Source: an uncultured Oscillibacter sp.
Lineage (GTDB): Bacteria; Bacillota; Clostridia; Oscillospirales; Oscillospiraceae
Assembly: GCF_910587525.1 (NCBI RefSeq)
Contig: NZ_CAJULS010000083.1
Coordinates: 1-10,748, forward strand
Length of the DNA stretch: 10,748 bases
Direction: 5' to 3'
The position numbers and the translations under genes are program-made. Shown one piece after another: positions 5,824 to 10,748 of the stretch. Each line of letters opens with the position of its first letter. The first letter of the stretch is position 1. Below the pieces are notes generated by a model. The model was given only the letters and a program-made list of their open reading frames with translations, made no database searches and had not been told where the DNA came from.

Positions 5824-5852
5824 TTGCTCAGAGGGGAAAAACATGGTATACT
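5824..5852 (+). promoter_or_regulatory. Promoter of mtlD
   Basis: TTGCTC (5824-5829), a 17-bp spacer and TATACT (5847-5852), preceded by TGG (extended -10). Transcription would start near 5859. The first transcribed bases would then form a compact hairpin, GCGGCC/GGCCGC with a 3-nt loop (5863-5877), that could protect the 5' end. Confidence 0.72.
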
Positions 5853-5910
5853 CCCCTTGACAGCGGCCCTGGGCCGCAGCTCGGAAAACGCCATTAAATT
5901 AGGAGGAGCT

Positions 5911-7062
5911 ATGAAACAAGCAATCCAAATCGGAGCCGGCAACATCGGCCGGGGCTTTATCGGCGCACTTCTCTCCCAGGCAGGCTGGCATGTCACCTTC
6001 GCCGACGTGGTGGAGCCCATCATCGAGGCGCTGAACCGTGACCACGGTTACACCGTTCACATCCTGGACCGGGACGCCGGCGAGACCTCCATCAGCAACG
6101 TGGACGGCGTGATCTCCACCTCTCCGGAGTTTGCCCAGCGGGTGGCCCAGTGCGACCTCATCACCACGGCGGTGGGCCCCAATGTGCTGCCCGTCATCGC
6201 CAAATCCATTGCGGCAGGCATCCAGGCCCGGAAGGCCGCCGGAAACACCGCCCCCATGAACGTGGTCTGCTGCGAGAACGGCCTGCGCACCACCACCCGC
6301 CTGAAAAACGAGGTGGTGAAGCACTTGGGCCAGGAGGAGACTGCCTTCCTGGAGGAGCATATCGGCTTTGCCGACTGCGCCGTGGACCGCATCTGCCCCA
6401 AGCCCAGCTTTGAGAACATCCTGGACGCCGCCGTGGAGCGCTACTGCGAGTGGGACGTGGAGTCCGCCGCCTGGAAGGGCGAGAAGCCGAACATTCCAGG
6501 CCTGACCTTCGCGGACAACCTCATGGCTTACTTGGAGCGCAAACTGTTCACCCTCAACAGCGGCCATGCCATCTGCGCTTACCTTGGCTATATGAAGGGC
6601 TACAAGACCATCAAGGACAGTATCGCCGATCCCGCCATCGGCGGCATCGTCCACGCCGCCATCTCCGAGAGCGGCGAGGGCCTGATCCGGGAGTTCGGCT
6701 TTGACCCCGACGTCCACCACGCCTATGTGGAGAAAATCTTCGCCCGCTACCAGAACCCCTTCCTGGAGGACGAGGTCCTGCGGGTGGGCCGGGAGCCTAT
6801 CCGGAAGCTGGAAGCCGGCGACCGGCTCATCAAGCCCCTGGTCACCACCGCCTCCTACGGCCTGCCGGTGGATCACCTGATCTTCGGCGCGGCGGCGGCC
6901 CTCCGCTTTAACTGCCCCGAGGACCCCCAGAGCGTAGAGCTGCTCCAGAGGGTTCAGTCCGAGGGGCCGGCAGCGGCCCTGGCGGCTTACTCCGGGCTGA
7001 AGCCGGAGAACCCGCTGACCGGGCGCATTCTGGATGTCTACCGGGCATTGGCCATCGTATAA
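5911..7062 (+). CDS. mtlD: Mannitol-1-phosphate 5-dehydrogenase
   Basis: MtlD oxidises mannitol-1-phosphate, produced by the mannitol PTS, to fructose-6-phosphate with NAD in the cytoplasm. The 383-residue length is normal (E. coli 382). The N-terminal Rossmann motif GAGNIGRGFIG is at 8-18, TTAVGP at 85-90, and ACEN-like CCEN at 120-123. HIGFADCAVDRICP spans 150-163. The polyol dehydrogenase signature NLMAYLERKLFTLNSGHA (203-220) carries the active-site Lys211, Asn216 and His219, and GDRLIKPL lies later. Start ATG 5911 has AGGAGG 4 nt before it. The frame is open further upstream, but that region holds the promoter. It is a single-gene unit with its own promoter and a strong terminator, placed before the deoR-ptsH-ptsI-mtlA genes, whose transporter would supply its substrate. 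Confidence 0.96.
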   Translation: MKQAIQIGAGNIGRGFIGALLSQAGWHVTFADVVEPIIEALNRDHGYTVHILDRDAGETSISNVDGVISTSPEFAQRVAQCDLITTAVGPNVLPVIAKSIAAGIQARKAAGNTAPMNVVCCENGLRTTTRLKNEVVKHLGQEETAFLEEHIGFADCAVDRICPKPSFENILDAAVERYCEWDVESAAWKGEKPNIPGLTFADNLMAYLERKLFTLNSGHAICAYLGYMKGYKTIKDSIADPAIGGIVHAAISESGEGLIREFGFDPDVHHAYVEKIFARYQNPFLEDEVLRVGREPIRKLEAGDRLIKPLVTTASYGLPVDHLIFGAAAALRFNCPEDPQSVELLQRVQSEGPAAALAAYSGLKPENPLTGRILDVYRALAIV

Positions 7063-7085
7063 CCATCATCTGGTATCGTCAAATC

Positions 7086-7126
7086 ACGTTCCCGGCGCCG
7101 CATGGCGCCGGGAACGTATCTTTTTT
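7086..7126 (+). terminator. Rho-independent terminator of mtlD
   Basis: A perfect 14-bp stem ACGTTCCCGGCGCC (7086-7099) pairs with 7104-7117 around the loop GCAT, followed by ATCTTTTTT. This is a textbook intrinsic terminator 23 nt after the mtlD stop. It shows that mtlD and the next genes are separate transcripts. Confidence 0.93.
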
Positions 7127-7201
7127 GGTAATTTTCCATATCTTCCAAAGGGATTTCTTTACATCCCTGGTATATTGCACAAATTTATATACTCTTTTTT
7201 G

Positions 7202-7248
7202 TGATTGAAAATGATTGTTTTTTAGTTGACTCTGATTGTAAAAGATTG
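7202..7248 (+). promoter_or_regulatory. Array of five in-phase TGATTG-like half-sites over the deoR promoter
   Basis: On the plus strand TGATTG (7202), TGATTG (7212), TAGTTG (7223), TGATTG (7233) and AGATTG (7243) follow at steps of 10, 11, 10 and 10 bp, so all lie on one face of the helix. The 16-bp cores are TGATTGAAAATGATTG (7202-7217) and TGATTGTAAAAGATTG (7233-7248). The second fills the promoter spacer exactly. Tandem half-sites at helical spacing are typical of DeoR-family operators, and the next gene is a DeoR-family regulator, so autoregulation is likely. Confidence 0.7.
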
Positions 7249-7254
7249 TATTAT
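7226..7254 (+). promoter_or_regulatory. Promoter of the deoR-ptsH-ptsI-mtlA genes
   Basis: TTGACT (7226-7231), a 17-bp spacer and TATTAT (7249-7254). A perfect TATAAT at 7252-7257 would need a 20-bp spacer and is less likely. Transcription would start near 7261. Operator-like half-sites overlap the -35, the spacer and the start region. Confidence 0.75.
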
Positions 7255-7263
7255 AATCTCACA

Positions 7264-7289
7264 CAAGCAAATCAAGCATTTTCAATCAC
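7264..7289 (-). promoter_or_regulatory. Inverted operator copy downstream of the deoR promoter
   Basis: CAAGCA (7264), CAAGCA (7273) and CAATCA (7283) are spaced 9 and 10 bp apart. Read on the minus strand the core is TGATTGAAAATGCTTG (7273-7288), 15/16 identical to the core at 7202-7217. CATTTTCAATCAC (7277-7289) is the exact 13-bp reverse complement of GTGATTGAAAATG (7201-7213). A repressor bound here would block elongation or form a loop with the upstream array. Confidence 0.65.
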
Positions 7290-7308
7290 AAAGAGAGCGG
7301 GTGAAGCG

Positions 7309-8052
7309 ATGCTGGCAGAACAGCGTGCAGAGACTATTTTGAAGGAATTGGCGGAGCGGCGGGCCGTCAGCGTCACGGACCTGTGCCAGGTGACCGGGGC
7401 CTCCGAGGCCACCATCCGGCGGGACCTGAACACCCTGGCGGCCCAGGGTAAGCTCAGCAAGGTCCACGGCGGCGCGGTGCAGCTGAACAGCGAGTTCCTC
7501 AGCCAGGAGCCGGAGATGTCCGTCAAGCGGGGACTCCACATTCCGGAAAAGGAACGCATCGCCCGGTATGCCGCCGCCCTGATCGAGGACGACGACGTGG
7601 TCTTTCTGGACGGCGGCAGCACGGTGATGCGCATGACGGAGCACCTGAAGCCCACCAAGGCCCTGTTCGTCACCAACGGTATGGAGTGCGCATTCTGGCT
7701 CTTGGAACGGGATGTGCGGGTGTACGTCCTGGGCGGGGCGCTGAAACGGGACACCGCCGCCGCCGCCGGAGCGGAGACCATGGACTCTCTGCGGCGGTAC
7801 CACTTCACCAAAGCCTTCCTGGGCGCCGGCGGCGTCACGGTGAAGGAGGGCTTCACCGTAGCGGACCCGGAGGACGCGGCGGTCAAGGCCCTGGCGGCCG
7901 CCCGGGCCCGACAGGCCTATATGCTGGTGGACTCCAGCAAGTTCGGCCGGATCGGCGCGGCGGCAGTGCTCCACGCTGACGAGGCAGCCATCATCACCGA
8001 CCGGGCCCCGGGCCGGGAGTTTCAGGACTACACCGAGGTGACGGTGGTCTGA
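7309..8052 (+). CDS. DeoR/GlpR-family transcriptional regulator of the mannitol PTS locus
   Basis: This 247-residue regulator has the DeoR-family N-terminal winged helix-turn-helix (about 3-58): RAETILKEL, then SVTDLCQVTGASEATIRRDLNTL, then the wing KLSKVHGGAV. A DeoRC sugar-phosphate sensor domain follows, with FLDGGST near 96-102, VTNG, LGGALK and LGAGGV, ending near 235. Family members usually repress sugar operons and are released by a phosphorylated sugar intermediate, so mannitol-1-phosphate or fructose-6-phosphate is a reasonable guess for the ligand. The start ATG 7309 gives the classic MLAEQRAETIL beginning and normal length. The frame is open back to 7201, but that DNA is promoter and operator. 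There is no strong ribosome site. Firmicute mannitol operons usually have the PRD-type activator MtlR, so a DeoR-type regulator here is a departure. Confidence 0.92.
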   Translation: MLAEQRAETILKELAERRAVSVTDLCQVTGASEATIRRDLNTLAAQGKLSKVHGGAVQLNSEFLSQEPEMSVKRGLHIPEKERIARYAAALIEDDDVVFLDGGSTVMRMTEHLKPTKALFVTNGMECAFWLLERDVRVYVLGGALKRDTAAAAGAETMDSLRRYHFTKAFLGAGGVTVKEGFTVADPEDAAVKALAAARARQAYMLVDSSKFGRIGAAAVLHADEAAIITDRAPGREFQDYTEVTVV

Positions 8053-8068
8053 GAAACCACGCCCGAAA

Positions 8069-8132
8069 TTGAGTGATTTATGATTGAAAGGTCATAATGA
8101 TATTACTATTTTATTATGAAAGGAAGCAATCA
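8069..8132 (+). promoter_or_regulatory. AT-rich deoR-ptsH gap with operator-like half-sites and a possible internal promoter
   Basis: The 82-nt gap contains TGATTG (8081-8086), TGATTT (8074-8079) and an opposite CAATCA (8127-8132) just before the ptsH ATG. It also has a 7-bp inverted repeat TCATAAT/ATTATGA (8092-8098 and 8113-8119). Promoter options are TTGAGT-18 bp-CATAAT (8069-8098) or TTGAAA-17 bp-TATTTT (8084-8112). Neither is strong. ptsH may therefore have its own promoter besides read-through from deoR. Confidence 0.4.
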
Positions 8133-8134
8133 TC

Positions 8135-8401
8135 ATGGTATCTGCGAAGACAAAGGTCATCAATCCCCAGGGGCTCCACATGCGTCCCGCCCAGCTGTTC
8201 GTCACAGAGATGAACAAGTATCAGAGCGAGGTCTCCATCGTTTTCAACGGCAAGCCCATCAACGCCAAGAGCATCATGAACCTCATGGCCTCCTGCATCA
8301 AGCAGGGCAGCGAGATCGAAATCCAGTGCACCGGCGAGCAGGAGTCCGAGGCCCTGGCCGCCGCCGTGAAGCTGGTGGAATCCGGCCTGGGCGATATGTA
8401 A
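8135..8401 (+). CDS. ptsH: Phosphocarrier protein HPr
   Basis: HPr carries phosphate from Enzyme I to sugar-specific EIIA domains of the PTS in the cytoplasm. The 88-residue length is standard. The active-site histidine is His15 in NPQGLHMRPAQLF, and the regulatory serine is Ser46 in NAKSIMNLM. Ser46 is the site that HPr kinase phosphorylates in Firmicutes for CcpA-linked catabolite control, so this protein could serve both roles. Unusual points are Met at position 16, where Ala is common (GIHARPA), and Asn at 49 instead of Gly. AAGGAAG (8120-8126) lies 8 nt before the ATG. It is 13 nt ahead of ptsI. It could be the cell's main HPr or one co-regulated with hexitol uptake; the window cannot decide this. 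Confidence 0.95.
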   Translation: MVSAKTKVINPQGLHMRPAQLFVTEMNKYQSEVSIVFNGKPINAKSIMNLMASCIKQGSEIEIQCTGEQESEALAAAVKLVESGLGDM

Positions 8402-8414
8402 CAGGAGGTGCAGG

Positions 8415-10127
8415 ATGATTCTGCGAGGGATCGCCGCCTCTGACGGCATCGGCCTGGGCCGGGCGGTGTGCGTCCGGGAGGAGAGCCTGGACTACTCCGC
8501 CGTCACATACTCCGGCAGGGACTCCGAGAAGGCCCGCCTCCAGGAGGGCATTGAGCGGTTCAACCAGCGCACCTCCGCCATGGCCGCGGAGATCCGGGAG
8601 CGGGTGGGCCAGAAGGAGTCCGAGATCCTCACCGGCCAGGTGTCCATGCTGGCCGACCCCTTCATGCTCTCCCAGATGCAGGAGGCCATCGACGGCGGCG
8701 CCTGCGCCGAGGCGGCGGTGGACAGCATCTGCACCATGTACGCCGACATGTTTGCCGCCGTGGAGGATGAGCTGATGCGCCAGCGGGCCACCGACGTGCG
8801 GGACATCCGCTCCCGGCTCCTGTCCATCCTGCTGGGCACGGAGGGCGTGGACCTCAGCCGCCTGCCTGCCGGCAGCGTGCTGGTGGCCCAGGACCTGACC
8901 CCCTCCATGACAGTGGGGCTGAAAAAGGAGAACGTGGCCGCCATCCTCACCGCCACCGGCGGAAAAACCAGCCACTCCGCCATCCTGGCCCGGGCCCTGG
9001 AGCTGCCCGCGGTACTCAGCGTCCAGAAGGTGCTGGACACCGTAAAAGACGGTGACGGCCTCATTGTGGACGGCAGCGAGGGCATCGCCATTTTGAACCC
9101 CGATGAGCGCACCCGGGGCGAGTACCTGGTCCGCCAGGAGGAGTTTTTGAAGCGCCGGGCCGCCCTGGAGGTCTACCGGGACCAGGCCACCGTGGACGCC
9201 GACGGCAGGCAGTACGGCCTGTACGCCAACATCGGCTCCGTGGAGGACGCCAAGTCCGCGGCCCAGTCCGGCGCGGAGGGCATCGGACTGTTCCGCACGG
9301 AGTTCCTCTTCATGAACCGCACCAGCCTGCCGGATGAGACCGTACAGTATGAGGCCTACAAGGCCGTCTCCCAGATCATGGCGGGGAAGGAAGTCATCAT
9401 CCGCACTCTGGATGTGGGCGGCGACAAGGCCATTGAGTACCTGGGCATGGACAAAGAGGAAAATCCCTTCCTGGGCCACCGGGCCATCCGGTACTGCCTG
9501 GACCGGCCGGAGCTCTACAAGGTCCAGCTGCGGGCCCTGCTGCGGGCCGGAGCCGAGAACCACAACATCAAGATCATGCTGCCCCTGGTAACCTGTGTGG
9601 ACGAGGTGCGGGACGCCCGGGAGCTGCTGGAGCAGTGCAAAAAAGAGCTGGAGGAGTCCGGCGTCCACTACGACAAGGACATTGCCCTGGGGGCCATGAT
9701 CGAGACCCCGGCGGCGGCCCTCATCGCAGACCTGCTGGCCCGGGAGTGCGACTTCTTCTCCATCGGCACCAACGATTTGACCCAGTACACCATGGCGGTG
9801 GACCGGGGCAACGCGAAGGTGGAAAAGCTGTACTCTCCCCTCCAGCCGGCGGTGCTCCGGTCCATCCGGAACGTCATCACCGCCGCCAAGGAGGCGGGCA
9901 TCCCCGTGGGTATGTGCGGCGAGGCCGCGGCGGACCCCCGCCTGCTGCCCCTGCTGATGACCTGGGGCCTGGACGAGTTCTCCGTCAGCGCCTCTGCGGT
10001 GCTGTCCACCCGGGCGGCCATCCGCAAGTGGCTGGGAGACGAGGCGCGGAAGGTCACCGGGGAGGCCATGGGCCTGTCCACCCTGGCCGGGGTGGAAGGG
10101 TATCTTGCCGGCTCCACCGCCCAGTGA
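8415..10127 (+). CDS. ptsI: PTS Enzyme I (phosphoenolpyruvate-protein phosphotransferase)
   Basis: Enzyme I takes phosphate from PEP and passes it to HPr, the first step of PTS sugar uptake, in the cytoplasm. The 570 residues cover the full family architecture. They comprise the N-terminal HPr-binding helical domain (about 25-145), the phosphohistidine domain with GGKTSHSAILAR and active His187, and the C-terminal PEP-binding barrel. The barrel shows GIGLFRTEFLFM (289-300, Arg294), the IRTLDVGGDK loop (329-338), GHRAIRY (354-360), AMIETPAA (427-434), DFFSIGTNDLTQY (446-458) and GMCGE with catalytic Cys501. All key residues are present. Start ATG 8415 follows AGGAGGTG closely, 13 nt after the ptsH stop. 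mtlA follows 41 nt downstream, so the phosphorelay and the transporter are likely on one transcript. Confidence 0.97.
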   Translation: MILRGIAASDGIGLGRAVCVREESLDYSAVTYSGRDSEKARLQEGIERFNQRTSAMAAEIRERVGQKESEILTGQVSMLADPFMLSQMQEAIDGGACAEAAVDSICTMYADMFAAVEDELMRQRATDVRDIRSRLLSILLGTEGVDLSRLPAGSVLVAQDLTPSMTVGLKKENVAAILTATGGKTSHSAILARALELPAVLSVQKVLDTVKDGDGLIVDGSEGIAILNPDERTRGEYLVRQEEFLKRRAALEVYRDQATVDADGRQYGLYANIGSVEDAKSAAQSGAEGIGLFRTEFLFMNRTSLPDETVQYEAYKAVSQIMAGKEVIIRTLDVGGDKAIEYLGMDKEENPFLGHRAIRYCLDRPELYKVQLRALLRAGAENHNIKIMLPLVTCVDEVRDARELLEQCKKELEESGVHYDKDIALGAMIETPAAALIADLLARECDFFSIGTNDLTQYTMAVDRGNAKVEKLYSPLQPAVLRSIRNVITAAKEAGIPVGMCGEAAADPRLLPLLMTWGLDEFSVSASAVLSTRAAIRKWLGDEARKVTGEAMGLSTLAGVEGYLAGSTAQ

Positions 10128-10168
10128 GCCTCTCACAACATAATGATAGAGAAAGGAATTTCTGAACC

Positions 10169-10748
10169 ATGAAAGAGCGCGTTCAAAAATTCGGACGGTT
10201 CCTCAGCGGCATGGTAATGCCCAACATCGGGGCCTTTATCGCCTGGGGCCTCATCGCCGCCTTCTTCATCCCGGCGGGCTGGTTCCCCAACGAGACCATC
10301 AACAGCATGGTGGGGCCCATGCTCTCCTACCTGCTGCCCATTCTCATCGGCTACACCGGCGGCAAGGCCGTAGGCGGCCAGAAGGGCGCCGTCACCGGCG
10401 CCCTGGCCACCCTGGGCGCCATCGCCTCCACCGAGAGCACCATGTTCATCGGAGCCATGATCTGCGGTCCCTTAGGCGGCTGGTGCATCAAGAAGTTTGA
10501 CGAGAAGATGGAGGGCCATATCCCCGCCGGTTTTGAGATGGTGGTCAACAACTTCTCCGTAGGCATCATCGGCGCGATCCTGGCCATTTTGTCCATCTAC
10601 GCCATCGGCCCCGCCTGTGTGTTCCTCACAGGAATTCTGGAAAAGGGCGTGGGCTTCCTGGTGAGCCACAGCCTGCTGCCCCTCACCGCCGTGCTGGTGG
10701 AGCCCGCCAAGGTGCTCTTCCTGAACAACGCCATCAACCACGGCGTCT
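10169..10748 (+). CDS. mtlA: Mannitol-specific PTS EIIC (MtlA), N-terminal part, cut by window end
   Basis: The visible 193 residues are the membrane EIIC part of the mannitol permease, which imports mannitol and phosphorylates it to mannitol-1-phosphate. They closely follow E. coli MtlA: VQKFGRFLSGMVMPNIGAF (5-23), a hydrophobic segment at about 20-38, LLPILIGYTGGKAVGG (55-70), GPLGGWCIKKFD (100-111), GFEMVVNNFSVGIIG (121-135), and the substrate-site region EPAKVLFLNNAINHG (178-192). ATG 10169 has AAAGGAA (10152-10158) 10 nt upstream. The frame is open to the window end. Whether the EIIB and EIIA (MtlF) domains are fused or separate lies beyond the edge. The neighbours mtlD, ptsH and ptsI supply the next metabolic step and the phosphate chain. 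Confidence 0.94.
   Translation, partial: MKERVQKFGRFLSGMVMPNIGAFIAWGLIAAFFIPAGWFPNETINSMVGPMLSYLLPILIGYTGGKAVGGQKGAVTGALATLGAIASTESTMFIGAMICGPLGGWCIKKFDEKMEGHIPAGFEMVVNNFSVGIIGAILAILSIYAIGPACVFLTGILEKGVGFLVSHSLLPLTAVLVEPAKVLFLNNAINHGV

Noticed and set aside
5882..5899. Catabolite-responsive element (cre) near GGAAAACGCCATTA before mtlD
   Set aside because: The AAACG core fits, but at least three consensus positions mismatch, so it is not better than chance by eye.
5824..5910. Upstream extension of mtlD from a TTG at 5824
   Set aside because: That TTG is the -35 box of the mtlD promoter, and ATG 5911 has AGGAGG and the family N-terminus MKQAIQIGAGNIGRG.
7149..7168. AGGGAT/ATCCCT inverted repeat upstream of the deoR promoter
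   Set aside because: Only 6 bp with an 8-nt gap and no further copies or link to the promoter; too weak to call.
7201..7308. Upstream extension of the DeoR regulator from a GTG at 7201
   Set aside because: The extension translates promoter and operator DNA; the family N-terminus begins at ATG 7309.
8298..10136. Minus-strand open frame of about 612 codons opposite ptsI
   Set aside because: ptsI on the other strand has every Enzyme I motif. The antisense frame is open because of GC-rich codon bias and its translation resembles no known fold.
1..10748. Mobile elements, CRISPR arrays, tRNA or rRNA genes, toxin-antitoxin or defence genes
   Set aside because: No transposase or integrase motifs, no regularly spaced 25-40 bp repeats, no tRNA-like cloverleaf and no rRNA stretches were seen; gene content is metabolic and envelope-related.

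Overview
This window looks like chromosomal DNA from a GC-rich, gut-type Clostridia, most likely an Oscillospiraceae-like Firmicute. That placement is inference from three things: GC-rich coding with strong AGGAGG-type ribosome sites, a Firmicute-type HPr carrying both His15 and a regulatory Ser46, and a multi-PepSY envelope protein. All genes I can support look intact apart from the two cut by the window edges. I see no rRNA, tRNA, IS element, phage gene or CRISPR array.

Left part (1-3000, minus strand). The window opens with the 5' end of rplU (ribosomal protein L21), which has its own near-consensus promoter at 174-202. Next, in transcription order, is a compact four-gene cluster read from 3000 down to 239. 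It contains a small two-helix membrane protein with a zinc ribbon, mtnN/pfs (SAH/MTA nucleosidase), luxS (S-ribosylhomocysteine lyase), and a membrane-anchored protein with four PepSY domains. Spacing is 12 nt, then an overlap, then 24 nt, and there is a good promoter at 3070-3098. MtnN and LuxS are consecutive steps of S-adenosylhomocysteine recycling and together make DPD, the precursor of AI-2.

Middle (3140-5780, plus strand). A secreted CapA-family metallophosphatase-like protein is transcribed divergently from that cluster and ends in a strong GC hairpin. A stand-alone PLP enzyme, diaminopropionate ammonia-lyase, follows with its own extended -10 promoter. Its reading frame is open further upstream, but the upstream ATG lies inside the -10 box, so the true start is 4502.

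Right part (5780-10748, plus strand) is a hexitol PTS locus. mtlD (mannitol-1-phosphate 5-dehydrogenase) is a separate unit with its own promoter and a perfect 14-bp terminator. It is followed by a DeoR-family regulator, ptsH (HPr), ptsI (Enzyme I) and mtlA (mannitol EIIC, cut by the window end). The mannitol transporter therefore sits beside the general phosphorelay proteins, and a DeoR-type regulator sits where Firmicutes usually have the PRD-containing activator MtlR.

The most striking non-coding signal is a family of direct repeats with consensus TGATTG or a close variant, spaced about 10 bp apart. Five in-phase half-sites cover the deoR promoter, including its -35/-10 spacer. Three inverted ones lie just after its predicted start of transcription. 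Three more, in the same 10-bp register, lie 15 bp upstream of the mtlD -35 box. The 16-bp cores match at 14-15 of 16 positions. This suggests one DeoR-family regulator controlling its own operon and mtlD through helically phased arrays.
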